From: UBA4582 sp002389265
Lineage (GTDB): Bacteria > Pseudomonadota > Gammaproteobacteria > Pseudomonadales > Azotimanducaceae
Direction: 5' to 3'
Assembly (NCBI GenBank): GCA_943788825.1
Contig: CALSRT010000006.1
Coordinates: 248,001 to 312,000, forward strand
DNA: 64,000 nt
Every line of letters begins with the position of its first letter. The stretch's first letter is position 1. Both the position numbers and the translations under genes were made by a program. This document shows positions 51,110 to 60,020 of the stretch, piece after piece. A model generated the notes under the pieces. It was not told where the DNA came from. It did not search any database and saw nothing but the letters and a program-made list of their open reading frames with translations.

Positions 51110-52597
51110 CTAGATTTTCAGTTGACGCAGATTAGGGTCGTGCAAGCCGGTTTCCCAAGCTGACTTGAACTGGCGACCCAAGCGGCTGTTTTCCGTGATA
51201 TCTCTATAGTTGACGAAGCCCTCATACTGCTCGAAATCCGACCGGTAGATAACGCCCTCGTTATCCACGAGTACAAATTCGTCATTCAGATGGCGGAGTT
51301 CCGGGTCGACGATCTTGATGTTGATAGAAGACGACAGTTTGCGGCTGATATCTACGAGGGCGTGGCCGGTCTTAACCACACGATGGCTGTCGTACAGCAG
51401 AATCTCGATCTTGGTATAGCGATTGCGGCGGGCCAGGGCCGAGATACAGTCACTGAGTTCATCGGAGTGGAATAACTTGTGATCAAGCATTGGCGACCAG
51501 ATTCGAATGGATTGCTGGGCCTGCTGGCACATGTGGAGAATAACCTCGCGGAATTCCGCCTCCCGCTTTAGTCGTAGCAGTTGATGGTCTTGCCCCAATT
51601 TGTAGGTGTGACCGTCAATGCCGTCATCGTCGGCGCTGATGCTGCTGAGTTCTTGGCGCTGATGCACTATATTGTTGATCGTCAGGTCTTTTCGGTAAAT
51701 CTGATGCGAATGACCGTGAACCATGAATGGCTCGCCACTCGGGGTAAAGCCGCTGTGGGTAAACAAGCGATCCAGGTTCTGGAGGCCCGCTAATTGAGCC
51801 GCGGGCAAGCCGTAACGGGTGGCTCTGGCGACTGCGGCGTCCAAAAGTGCGCGACCGGCACCCTGGTGACGATGTCCAGGCAAGACTGCCAGGCGCGATA
51901 TATTGCCCGCCAGGTCCATACGCACGACCCCGATGGTCTCGCCCGATGGGTTCTTGGCATGCCAGTGCAAGCTTGTCTTGTCAGTATCGTCACTAAGCCT
52001 GTCGACCGGCAAGCCGAGTTCTTGACGGAGCACCAGATCTCGAACCGCGGTAATGATTTCGCCGTCAGCGGACCAATCGGCCTCGAGGATGTCAACGTCG
52101 AGCAGAGCGATATCTGGTGCCTCGATTGTGCGCGCAGGTGGGTTTTCAGTGGTGATCAGTGACTGGGTCATATGATAATGAGGGATGCCCGCTTCCATGA
52201 ACTCAGCGCCATCAGCCGTAAAGCCGGCCCGTTGATAAAAGCCCAGGGCGTGGCTCTGGGCATTGAGAAAAGCCACCGCAAACCCCAGGTGTCGAGCGTG
52301 GTCTACCGCCGCTTGAAGTAACGCGGCCCCGATGCCAGTGCCACGATAGTCGCTAAGTACGGCCATTCGGCCAATCTGCCCACTTGGTAGCAGGCGCGCG
52401 GTACCGATGGCGATGCCAGCAGCATCTGTGGCTAGCCAGTGCTGGGCGGTTGCGTCTTGGCCGTCCCATTCTTCCTCTTGGGACACGCCTTGCTCAATGA
52501 TGAACACCTGGCGGCGCAAGTTTGACAAGGTGCTCTGTGCCACCAGCCAGTCAACTCGGGTTATCTGGTAACGGTTAAGCTGGAGATCATTTGGCAT
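51110..52597 (-). CDS. Double GNAT acetyltransferase with C-terminal PLD-like/DUF7931-type domain
   Basis: About 495 residues in three parts. First GNAT domain (about 10-150) with motif A VLSDYRGTGIGAALLQAAV and EEWDGQDATAQHW as in ElaA-like acetyltransferases; a second GNAT domain (about 175-320) with VLPGHRHQGAGRALLDAAV; then about 160 residues (FREVILHMCQQAQQSIRIWS, YTKIEILLYDSHRVVKTGHA, DNEGVIYRSD) resembling a phospholipase-D-like half without a clear HKD motif. The frame is open from a TTG at 52654; I prefer ATG 52597 just before PNDLQLNRYQITRVDW. Substrates unknown. Confidence 0.8.
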   Translation of the reverse strand: MPNDLQLNRYQITRVDWLVAQSTLSNLRRQVFIIEQGVSQEEEWDGQDATAQHWLATDAAGIAIGTARLLPSGQIGRMAVLSDYRGTGIGAALLQAAVDHARHLGFAVAFLNAQSHALGFYQRAGFTADGAEFMEAGIPHYHMTQSLITTENPPARTIEAPDIALLDVDILEADWSADGEIITAVRDLVLRQELGLPVDRLSDDTDKTSLHWHAKNPSGETIGVVRMDLAGNISRLAVLPGHRHQGAGRALLDAAVARATRYGLPAAQLAGLQNLDRLFTHSGFTPSGEPFMVHGHSHQIYRKDLTINNIVHQRQELSSISADDDGIDGHTYKLGQDHQLLRLKREAEFREVILHMCQQAQQSIRIWSPMLDHKLFHSDELSDCISALARRNRYTKIEILLYDSHRVVKTGHALVDISRKLSSSINIKIVDPELRHLNDEFVLVDNEGVIYRSDFEQYEGFVNYRDITENSRLGRQFKSAWETGLHDPNLRQLKI

Positions 52598-52671
52598 ATC
52601 GAAGCCTTCGATAGGGCCAGCAATTTGATGCTTGCTCGACATAAGTCGATACAAGACCCGTGGCTGGGTGG

Positions 52672-53796
52672 TTAAGGGATGAGTGCAACAGCACCCTCCT
52701 GGAACAGCCAGTCGATCACCGACCGGTGTGCTGGTGCCGCAGGAATATCTGCCAGATCAATTCTACGCAGTGTTTCTAAAACGGCAAACCAGCTAAGCAC
52801 TTCAGGGTCCACTTCGCTGGCGGTGCCGTTGACGAAGATCATCCCGGAGTCTGGGCCTTGCTGATGGCAAAGACGAGTTGGCAGATGACAGACTAAAGCG
52901 CCCTTAGCCGTTGGCCAGTGGATCACCGCATTGTCATCCTGGGTGATCAGGTCTGGTTCCTGCAGCTGTGTCATGTAGCAGCCGAACCAGCGACTAATAG
53001 TGCCCGCGCGGGTTAATTCGGGAATTAACTTGTCCTGTAATTGTTGGATGTCATCGGGCATCAGCCCGCTGGCTGGTTCACCAAGACGATCATCGAGGGT
53101 CTGGGTGTCCACCAGTTCATCGGTAATTTGGTCTGCCAAGCTGGATATCATCTCAGCCAGGGTTGGATTTCGAAGCCCAATAGAGAGTGTCAGGCTGTCT
53201 TCTGAGGCGACCCCATAGTGGCCAACACCCGGTGGTATGTACAGGATATCTCCCGCCCGCTGAGTCAGCGTATCGGTAGTGGGGAAAGTCTCCAGTAAGC
53301 GGATATCTGCATCCGCTATTAGGTCATCATCGGTAAAGGGCCCGGGCGCCAGTTGCCAGTGTTTTTCGCCGCGGATCTGGAGCAGAAAGACGTCATAATG
53401 GTCAAAATGAGGACCGCAGCTGGCACCACTATGACCGTAACTGGCCATAACATCGTTAATACGCCAGCGGGGCAGGAACCCAAAATGGCGGGTCAAAAGA
53501 TCGCTGATGACCTCAAGGTGTTGTTCCAGCCCCTGAATCATCAGCATTTCACCGCTGGCCAGGTTCTCGATGTCGAAAGGACCCAGTTCCAGCTGATAAT
53601 CTTCTGGAGCGCCACTGATGACTCGAGATTCGATGAGAGGATCTCCAGCAAAATAAAATAAATTGTTATTATTCAGTTCTTTATCAATGTTAGCTAATGT
53701 GATTCCGAATAAATTTTCGCCGTGCCACGGACGTTTGCGCCAGTAGCGCTGCTGGAATTGTTTATAGGTAATGTCGGCGTGCTCGAACCAGGTCAC
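52672..53796 (-). CDS. roxA: Ribosomal protein L16 arginine hydroxylase (JmjC/cupin)
   Basis: 374 residues, 2-oxoglutarate/Fe(II) oxygenase of the YcfD/RoxA type. Iron ligands: His-x-Asp in GPHFDHYDVFLLQIRGEKHW and the distal His in GDILYIPPGVGHYGVA. KRPWHGENLF at the N-terminus matches the group. It hydroxylates an arginine of ribosomal protein L16. It lies next to purB in the same orientation; in E. coli ycfD maps near the nudJ-mnmA-hflD-purB cluster as well. Confidence 0.92.
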   Translation of the reverse strand: MTWFEHADITYKQFQQRYWRKRPWHGENLFGITLANIDKELNNNNLFYFAGDPLIESRVISGAPEDYQLELGPFDIENLASGEMLMIQGLEQHLEVISDLLTRHFGFLPRWRINDVMASYGHSGASCGPHFDHYDVFLLQIRGEKHWQLAPGPFTDDDLIADADIRLLETFPTTDTLTQRAGDILYIPPGVGHYGVASEDSLTLSIGLRNPTLAEMISSLADQITDELVDTQTLDDRLGEPASGLMPDDIQQLQDKLIPELTRAGTISRWFGCYMTQLQEPDLITQDDNAVIHWPTAKGALVCHLPTRLCHQQGPDSGMIFVNGTASEVDPEVLSWFAVLETLRRIDLADIPAAPAHRSVIDWLFQEGAVALIP

Positions 53797-53832
53797 GATG
53801 GATTGATCGAGTCGATGGGCCGCATAGCTAAG

Positions 53833-55218
53833 TCAGGCATCATTTAACAGCCTGTCAGTGAGCGCCACGGCTGCGCCGATATAGTTCGCAGGGGTTAAAG
53901 CCAGGATCTGCTGGCGGGCTTCTTCAGGTAAGTCCAGCGTCAATATCATAGCTTCGATGCGTTGTTGATTCAGAGATTGACCGCGGGTGAGTACCTTAAG
54001 TTTTTCATAAGGCTCTTCGATATTGTATTTGCGCATAATGGTCTGGATGGGTTCCGCCAGCACTTCCCAACTGTTATCCAGATCTGTTTGCAAAGCGTCA
54101 TGGTTAAGTTCCAGCTTGCCCAGCCCCTTGAGTGTCGATTTATAGGCGATCAACGAGTAGGCGATACCGCTGCCAAGGTTGCGGAGCACGGTAGAGTCCG
54201 TCAGATCTCGCTGCCAGCGACTGATCGGGAGTTTCTCGGCCATATGATTGAGAATCGCATTGGCCATACCGAGGTTGCCCTCAGAGTTTTCAAAGTCGAT
54301 GGGGTTGACCTTGTGCGGCATGGTGGAAGACCCGGTTTCTCCCGCGACTTGGCGCTGCTTAAAGTAACCAATGGAAATATAGGCCCAGATGTCTCGATCA
54401 AGGTCGAGCAAGATGGTATTGAAGCGGGCGAGGGCATCGAAAAGTTCACTGATGTAGTCGTGGGGTTCAATCTGAGTCGTGTAAGGGTTCCAGACCAAGC
54501 CGAGTGAGGTGACAAACTGTTCGCTGAGCGCCAGCCAATCCGCAGCAGGATAGGCGGAGACATGGGCGTTATAGTTGCCGACCGCACCATTGATCTTACC
54601 CATAATCGGTACAGCCATCAGTTGCACGTACTGACGTCGCAAGCGCGCGACGACATTCGCGAGTTCCTTGCCCATGGTGGTGGGCGAAGCGATCTGGCCG
54701 TGTGTTTTTGACAACATCGGCACTGCCGCGTACTGCCGGGCCAAATTCTTGAGATGATCCATTACAGCGGGTAGTTGGGTACTCAAGACTGACGAACGGC
54801 ACTTTTCCAGCATCAACGCATAGGCCAGGTTATTAATATCTTCAGAGGTGCAGGCAAAGTGAACGAACTCCAGGCCGGTGAGTAGCTCCGCCTGTTGGCT
54901 TTCGCGAAAGCGCTGTTTGATGAAATATTCTACCGCTTTGACGTCATGGTTAGTGGTCCGTTCGTAGTCCTTGACGAGTTCGGCGTCGTTGAGGCTGAAG
55001 TTATCCACAATGCCGTCGAGATAAGCCGTAGCCGCAGCTGATAAGGGGGCCAAATCTTTGACCTCAGCGTTTGCGGCAAGGAACTGGTACCAACGAATTT
55101 CCACCACCACGCGATGATGAATCAAGCCGAATTCGCTAAAAATGCTGCCGAGTTCCGTGGTCTTGTCGGCATAGCGCCCGTCGATCGGGGTCACTGCCAT
55201 CAGGGGGCTGAACGTCAT
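53833..55218 (-). CDS. purB: Adenylosuccinate lyase
   Basis: 461 residues, fumarase/aspartase superfamily. TPIDGRYADKTTELGSIFSE at the N-terminus, HDVKAVEYFIKQ, FVHFACTSEDINN (catalytic His/Thr), SKTHGQIASPTTMGKE and the signature GETGSSTMPHKVNPIDFEN. It acts twice in purine synthesis. Position after hflD conforms to gammaproteobacterial synteny. Confidence 0.96.
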   Translation of the reverse strand: MTFSPLMAVTPIDGRYADKTTELGSIFSEFGLIHHRVVVEIRWYQFLAANAEVKDLAPLSAAATAYLDGIVDNFSLNDAELVKDYERTTNHDVKAVEYFIKQRFRESQQAELLTGLEFVHFACTSEDINNLAYALMLEKCRSSVLSTQLPAVMDHLKNLARQYAAVPMLSKTHGQIASPTTMGKELANVVARLRRQYVQLMAVPIMGKINGAVGNYNAHVSAYPAADWLALSEQFVTSLGLVWNPYTTQIEPHDYISELFDALARFNTILLDLDRDIWAYISIGYFKQRQVAGETGSSTMPHKVNPIDFENSEGNLGMANAILNHMAEKLPISRWQRDLTDSTVLRNLGSGIAYSLIAYKSTLKGLGKLELNHDALQTDLDNSWEVLAEPIQTIMRKYNIEEPYEKLKVLTRGQSLNQQRIEAMILTLDLPEEARQQILALTPANYIGAAVALTDRLLNDA

Positions 55219-55263
55219 ATGTTTCTCGATATATTATTAAGATATAGTTTTAAGATATTGATA

Positions 55264-55890
55264 TTAATGAATATTGTATAAAGCTTCCTGCATTCGACCG
55301 CGGCTGATCAGGAACTGCCATCGTCTTCCGCCCACTTGGCGCCAGAGCACGGCGGCGCGAACCGCAGCCAGCAATAATGCGCGGATGCGATTGATATTCG
55401 CCGGTATCTGCAACTGTTGGCGACTCCCGGAAACTTTGATTCTGGGCTCTATTTTGCCCAAGGTTGCTTGGTAAAGCTCGGCGAGCTCGACGATGGTGGC
55501 GTCGTCAATGCCTGACTGATACTGCTGCCTGAATAGGCGTTGTTCTTCAATGCTGGCAATCCGCTCGCCCAGCATCTTAAGCATGACAGGGTCAGCGGAT
55601 AATGCACGCTCGAGGCTGATCACAGCGAACATATAGCGTAGCAGGTCGCCGTGATCCTGCAGGTTAAAGCCTTTGAGCATGTCGCCGAGCGCACCGAGTC
55701 CAGTGCGCACGCCGCGCTCGCCCGCGTACACATCGCTAACGGTGTGCGGGTTTTGGACAAAAATACTCGCCAGGCTCTGTTCCATGGAGTCTCTCGCAAG
55801 CAGGCCGGTTCTGGCGATACTCGAGACCTGGTGGACTGTCTGAATCAAGCCGGCCAGCGCTAGCGTGCGCTCCTGCCAGTAAGTACTCAA
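55264..55890 (-). CDS. hflD: High-frequency lysogenization protein HflD homologue
   Basis: 208 residues from a TTG start at 55890 that overlaps the mnmA stop (TTGA). The typical opening WQERTLALAGLIQTVHQV follows at once, and the next helices (SMEQSLASIFVQNPHTVSDV, LLRYMFAVISLERAL, NRIRALLLAAVRAAVLW) match HflD. In E. coli it is a peripheral membrane protein that affects phage lambda CII. A further upstream start at 55941 would overlap mnmA by 55 bases. Confidence 0.9.
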   Translation of the reverse strand: MSTYWQERTLALAGLIQTVHQVSSIARTGLLARDSMEQSLASIFVQNPHTVSDVYAGERGVRTGLGALGDMLKGFNLQDHGDLLRYMFAVISLERALSADPVMLKMLGERIASIEEQRLFRQQYQSGIDDATIVELAELYQATLGKIEPRIKVSGSRQQLQIPANINRIRALLLAAVRAAVLWRQVGGRRWQFLISRGRMQEALYNIH

Positions 55891-57011
55891 TGGGAAGGTG
55901 CCAATGGCGTCGTGGAGTCGATGATGCCGCCACCGAGGCACACATCAGCGTGATAAAAGCACACCCATTGGCCAGGCGTGACTGCCCGCTGAGGCGCATC
56001 GAAAACTACGCTGTAGCCCTCGTCGGTCGCGGCCAACATCGCGATCTGATCGGCCTGGCGATAACGCACCTTGACGGCTAATTGGCAGGGCAGAGCGGGT
56101 GGATCGTTGACCCATTGAATCTCGTGGCAAGCTAGGGCTCCACAATACAGCGCGTCGTGGCGGTTCCCCTGGGCGACTCGCAGTATATTGCCAGTCAGAT
56201 CCTTCTCAACCACGTACCAGGGTGCCTCCGCCGCTTGTTGTACCCCACCGATGCCCAGCCCTTGGCGTTGGCCCAGCGTGTAATACATCAGCCCTTGGTG
56301 TTGGCCGAGGATTTGATTGTCGAGGTTTTTGATGTCGCCAGGCTGAGCCGGCAGATATTGCTCAAGAAAGTCTTTAAAGCGGCGCTCACCAATAAAGCAG
56401 ATGCCCGTTGAGTCTTTCTTATCAAAGGTCACCAGGTCATGGGCTTCGGCGATTCGCCTGACCTCAGTTTTTTCTAGCTCGCCCAGCGGAAACAGGCAGT
56501 GTCTGAATTGGCTACCGGCCACGGACTGCAAAAAATAGCTTTGATCTTTGTTGCCATCGATCGCCTTCAGGAGGCGCGTTTCGTTTTCGCCATGTTCAAG
56601 GCGCGCGTAGTGCCCAGTGGCAATCAGTTCTGCGCCCAAAACCTGAGCATATTCAAGAAACACTTTAAATTTGATTTCCCGATTGCACAGGATATCTGGA
56701 TTTGGCGTCCGTCCTTGTTGATATTCGCTCAGGAAATGCGCGAACACGTTATCCCAGTATTCGGCGGCAAAATTGGCTTCATGGAGCTTGATGCCCAATC
56801 GGTCGCAAACCTGGCGGGCGTCTTCAAGATCCTCGCGGGCCGTGCAGTACTCGCTGCCGTCATCTTCTTCCCAGTTTTTCATAAACAGACCTTCGACCCG
56901 AAAGCCGGCGTCGCGCAACAACAGGGCAGCGACAGACGAGTCGACACCGCCAGACATGCCGACTATTACCGTTGTGTCTGCAACGGGTCTGTTGAGTCGT
57001 GGGTACTGCAT
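55887..57011 (-). CDS. mnmA: tRNA-specific 2-thiouridylase
   Basis: 374 residues from ATG 57011 (an upstream ATG at 57056 lacks a ribosome-binding site). ATP-pyrophosphatase P-loop VIVGMSGGVDSSVAALLL, catalytic cysteines in NPDILCNREIKF and STGICFIGERRF, then YYTLGQRQGLGIGG. It thiolates U34 of tRNA Lys, Glu and Gln. Downstream hflD overlaps by 4 bases. A G-run-rich array lies upstream between this gene and nudJ. Confidence 0.95.
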   Translation of the reverse strand: MQYPRLNRPVADTTVIVGMSGGVDSSVAALLLRDAGFRVEGLFMKNWEEDDGSEYCTAREDLEDARQVCDRLGIKLHEANFAAEYWDNVFAHFLSEYQQGRTPNPDILCNREIKFKVFLEYAQVLGAELIATGHYARLEHGENETRLLKAIDGNKDQSYFLQSVAGSQFRHCLFPLGELEKTEVRRIAEAHDLVTFDKKDSTGICFIGERRFKDFLEQYLPAQPGDIKNLDNQILGQHQGLMYYTLGQRQGLGIGGVQQAAEAPWYVVEKDLTGNILRVAQGNRHDALYCGALACHEIQWVNDPPALPCQLAVKVRYRQADQIAMLAATDEGYSVVFDAPQRAVTPGQWVCFYHADVCLGGGIIDSTTPLAPSH

Positions 57012-57142
57012 AAGGTCGAATCGGCCTTTTAAAAATGAATCGGTTAAAAATATCATTTTACGTCAGCAGCCCTCTGACATCCATGGTTGAGTCAGCAGTT
57101 TGGCAAATCGTCGCACCTTCCTGACAGATTAGCGCAGCAAAT

Positions 57143-57212
57143 AGGGGGGGCGGACAAGGGGCGCAGATAGGGGGCGCAGATAGGGGGGTGGCAAATAAGG
57201 GGGCGGATAGGG
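57143..57212. repeat. Array of G runs with imperfect ~14-bp repeats
   Basis: Six runs of 7, 4, 5, 6, 5 and 3 G on the plus strand within 70 bases, separated by short segments such as GCGCAGATA and GGCAAATAA. The unit GCGCAGATAGGGGG recurs. The array lies between nudJ and mnmA, both on the minus strand, so the RNA would be C-rich and poor in G. It could form G-quadruplexes on the template strand or act as a Rho loading site. Confidence 0.75.
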
Positions 57213-57240
57213 CTTGAGAGGCAAGAAGTCGAGTCGGCGG

Positions 57241-57681
57241 CTATGCGCTCAGGTGCTTGATAAAATCCAGTGGTGCAGACTGGCCCGCCTCATAGTCCTC
57301 GATGCACTGCAGAACCAGGGGGCTGCGCAAACGTCTCTGCCGAATGGCGTCGAGACTGAGCCACTGAACACTGTGGATGTCGGAATCAAGGGGCGCTGAA
57401 GTCAGATGCAACGGGGCGGCGGCAAATGTCAGGCGCTGATAAACGATATCGACATTGGGCGCGTAGTAGTGATAAATGCCGGTTAGGCTGGTAAGTTGCA
57501 CCTGCCAGGCGGTCTCCTCGAGGGTTTCGCGTAAGGCCGCAGCGTGCAGGGTTTCATTGGGCTCAAGATGCCCCGCAGGTTGGTTCAAAACCAGCTCGCC
57601 AGCAATCCACTCTTCGACCATGAGATAACGATCAGCGTCTTTAACGATGGTTGCGACTGTTATATGCGGCGGCCAGGCCAT
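57241..57681 (-). CDS. nudJ: NUDIX phosphatase NudJ
   Basis: 146 residues. MAWPPHITVATIVKDADRYL at the start, then the Nudix box GHLEPNETLHAAALRETLEE (followed by TAWQV with Ala in place of the usual Gly) and LRSPLVLQCIEDYEAGQ, all matching E. coli NudJ (hydroxymethylpyrimidine pyrophosphate/NTP hydrolase). Its place directly before mnmA is the conserved gammaproteobacterial arrangement. Confidence 0.92.
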   Translation of the reverse strand: MAWPPHITVATIVKDADRYLMVEEWIAGELVLNQPAGHLEPNETLHAAALRETLEETAWQVQLTSLTGIYHYYAPNVDIVYQRLTFAAAPLHLTSAPLDSDIHSVQWLSLDAIRQRRLRSPLVLQCIEDYEAGQSAPLDFIKHLSA

Positions 57682-57786
57682 AGAATAGACTCCGTTTAGG
57701 TATTGCTGAGCTGGGCTCGCGGTAACCTGGGTTTCAACAGATATTGTAACGCGATTGAACGCGAATAAATCAACTGGATATTAGCC

Positions 57787-58275
57787 ATGGCCGAAGCCAA
57801 TAAATTGACTCATCTCGACGCTGCAGGAAACGCACGCATGGTCGACATCAGCGAGAAACAAGTGACGACGCGGGTAGCGGTCGCCGAGGCGAGTATCAGC
57901 ATGCAGGCGGCGACACTAGCATTGATTCAGGCGGGTGGGCACAAGAAAGGCGATGTTTTGGCAGTTGCGCGAATCGCTGGTATTCAGGCGGCCAAGAAAT
58001 GCGCTGATCTGATCCCCCTGTGTCATCCATTAGCCTTAAGCTCGGTGGCGGTTGAGTTTGACGTGGATGCCGCCCAAAACCGAGTCCTGATTCAAGCGAC
58101 CTGCAAGCTCAGTGGTCAGACCGGGGTTGAGATGGAAGCCTTGACCGCAGCATCAGTGGCCGCTCTGACAGTGTTTGACATGTGTAAGGCGGTTGATAAA
58201 ACAATGGAGATCAACGGCATAAGGGTCCTGGCGAAGTCAGGCGGAAAATCAGGAGATTGGCAGGCCAATGGTTAA
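57787..58275 (+). CDS. moaC: Cyclic pyranopterin monophosphate synthase MoaC
   Basis: 162 residues. LTHLDAAGNARMVDISEKQV, GIQAAKKCADLIPLCHPLAL and GQTGVEMEALTAASVAALTVYDM-like block with MCKAVDKTMEI. Catalyses the second step of molybdopterin synthesis after MoaA. Overlaps moaD by 8 bases. moaA and moaB are not in the window. Confidence 0.96.
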   Translation: MAEANKLTHLDAAGNARMVDISEKQVTTRVAVAEASISMQAATLALIQAGGHKKGDVLAVARIAGIQAAKKCADLIPLCHPLALSSVAVEFDVDAAQNRVLIQATCKLSGQTGVEMEALTAASVAALTVFDMCKAVDKTMEINGIRVLAKSGGKSGDWQANG

Positions 58276-58519
58276 AGTGATTTTTTTTGCCAGTATCCGT
58301 GAGGATCTTGGGTTAAATGAGACTGAGATGGCGATTGATGGCGAATCGACGGTGGCCGATCTGGTCAAGTCGCTGGTGGCATGCCACGGTGCCAAGTGGT
58401 CCGAGGCCTTGAATCGCGAGAACACGTTGGTGGCGGTGAATCAGACGATGGTGGATTATCAACATGTCATCCATTTCGGCGACGAAGTGGCCTTCTTTCC
58501 ACCAGTGACAGGCGGCTAG
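58268..58519 (+). CDS. moaD: Molybdopterin synthase sulfur carrier subunit MoaD
   Basis: 83 residues, ubiquitin-like. Opens VKVIFFASIREDLG and ends VAFFPPVTGG with the C-terminal Gly-Gly that is thiocarboxylated. Overlaps moaC; moaE starts 2 bases after it. Confidence 0.95.
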   Translation: MVKVIFFASIREDLGLNETEMAIDGESTVADLVKSLVACHGAKWSEALNRENTLVAVNQTMVDYQHVIHFGDEVAFFPPVTGG

Positions 58520-58521
58520 TG

Positions 58522-58989
58522 ATGCACATCAAGATCAGCGTTCAGGTGGCGGCATTCGATGTGGGGGACGAAACGCGAGAGCTGGGGCGAGTCTCGAATC
58601 AGGTTGGCGCGATTACAAGTTTTACGGGACTGGTACGTGACATTAACGAAAACACCGGCGTCAGCGGCTTGTTTTTGGAACATTACCCGGGTATGACGGA
58701 AAAGCAGATAGCGCAAATTATCGCTGAAGCCGGCGAGCGTTGGCAGGTGCTGGCGGTCACTGTGATCCATCGGGTGGGTGAGTTGTTGCCCTCAGAGCCC
58801 ATCGTTTTTGTCGGCGTTGCGAGCCTGCATCGGGGCGACGCATTCAATGCTTGTGAATATATTATCGACTTTCTCAAGACTCGAGCAGCATTCTGGAAGA
58901 AAGAGCAATCTGTAGATGGGCCCCGTTGGCTCACTACTCGAGATAGTGATGTCGAAACGGCCAAGACCTGGCGCTCAACGGAGCGTTAA
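58522..58989 (+). CDS. moaE: Molybdopterin synthase catalytic subunit MoaE
   Basis: 155 residues from ATG 58522; the longer frame from 58381 lies over moaD. GAITSFTGLVRDINEN, LEHYPGMTEKQIAQI, VIHRVGELLPSEPIVFVGVA, HRGDAFNACEYIIDFLKTRA and FWKKEQ are MoaE blocks. With MoaD it inserts sulfur to make molybdopterin. Converges with rluE, only 5 bases apart. Confidence 0.95.
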   Translation: MHIKISVQVAAFDVGDETRELGRVSNQVGAITSFTGLVRDINENTGVSGLFLEHYPGMTEKQIAQIIAEAGERWQVLAVTVIHRVGELLPSEPIVFVGVASLHRGDAFNACEYIIDFLKTRAAFWKKEQSVDGPRWLTTRDSDVETAKTWRSTER

Positions 58990-58994
58990 GTTAC

Positions 58995-59537
58995 TTAGGT
59001 TACGGTGAGTTGTTGATAGCCGCCCACCGCAATGCCGTCCGTCGTCCAGTCGCCAATTTGATAGCGATACAGGCGCAGAGTCGGGAAGCCGACGGCCGCC
59101 GTCATTCGTCTAACTTGCCGGTTTCGGCCTTCTCGAATGGTCAAGGCGATCCAAGTGGTGGGAATGTGCTTTCGTTCCCTAATAGACGGTACGCGAGGCG
59201 GTAGGGGCGCTGACTCCAGTAGTCTGGCTTCAGCTGGGCGAGTCATACCATCTTTCAACAGGACGCCCTTGCGCAGTTGGTCCAGCGCTTGTGGTGTAAT
59301 ACTGCCCTCAACTTGGGCCCAATAGGTCTTCGCGAGTTTGAATCGGGGGTTGCTGATTCGAGCTTGTAGCGGCCCATCATCGGTGAGCAGCAGCAGTCCC
59401 TCCGAGTCTCGATCAAGTCGTCCAGCCGGATAAACAGCGGGCACATTGATAAAGTCCTTCAGCGTTGACCGACCCTCAATGGGCCGAAACTGACTCAGGA
59501 CATCAAAGGGCTTGTTAAAGGCAATCAGGGTCGACAT
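58995..59537 (-). CDS. rluE: 23S rRNA pseudouridine(2457) synthase RluE-like
   Basis: 180 residues, RsuA/RluB/E/F family without an S4 domain. FNKPFDVLSQFRPIEGRSTL and the catalytic AGRLDRDSEGLLLLTDDG (Asp), RNPPIRERK-like segment PSIRERKHIPTTWIALTI, and EGRNRQVRRMTAAVGFPTLR. Closely follows E. coli RluE in order and length. Isolated gene on this strand. Confidence 0.93.
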   Translation of the reverse strand: MSTLIAFNKPFDVLSQFRPIEGRSTLKDFINVPAVYPAGRLDRDSEGLLLLTDDGPLQARISNPRFKLAKTYWAQVEGSITPQALDQLRKGVLLKDGMTRPAEARLLESAPLPPRVPSIRERKHIPTTWIALTIREGRNRQVRRMTAAVGFPTLRLYRYQIGDWTTDGIAVGGYQQLTVT

Positions 59538-60020
59538 AAGGGTTCGCTGAATGTCAGTTGCTGGCGTGGCACGTAAAAAGCCAAAGTGAGATTGGAGACC
59601 AATGATAACGTCTTTGGCCGGCGGTTATCAGCGGTTTTTTAAGGACGCGAGCTAGCCATGTACCATCAATCTGAATCAATAACAGGACCCGAAATATTTT
59701 TAGCAGTACAGATTCTGACTGGGCGTTGATGATGATGCGTCGACGGCGGCTAATTTGGGCTGTGTGAGGGTCCCTATCCATTGAACTTGGCGCCAAGTGC
59801 GGCGCTATTTTTGTCAATTCGTGATTCGTCAAGTGCAAAACCCTTGATTAATTTAGAAAAACCGCCATATCCCTATCACTAGGCGGTTGCAGTCATTTTT
59901 GAAATCACCCTACAAAGAAATGGTTTTATCCCAGTCGATTTTCTGCTGGAATGGACAGTTCTGGTGATTGACAGGAAGCTGTTGAGAAGATGATCTGCGT
60001 CGTTATGGACTGAGAGTGGC
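59538..60020. other. Long gene-poor spacer between rluE and clpS
   Basis: 483 bases without a convincing gene. A 94-codon minus-strand frame (59554-59838) is not protein-like. It contains an orphan minus-strand terminator (59857-59888). In E. coli icd lies by rluE and in pseudomonads a cold-shock gene precedes clpS; neither is seen here. The promoter of clpS must lie near the right end. Confidence 0.5.
59853..59888 (-). terminator. Orphan Rho-independent terminator-like hairpin
   Basis: On the minus strand, AACCGCC pairs with GGCGGTT around a 15-base loop and is followed by TTTTC then an AT-rich stretch. No minus-strand gene lies just upstream (to the right), since clpS is on the plus strand. 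It may end an unseen small transcript. Confidence 0.4.

Noticed and set aside
59554..59838. 94-codon minus-strand frame in the rluE-clpS spacer
   Set aside because: Composition rich in Arg/Ile/His without family features, no ribosome-binding site; likely chance.
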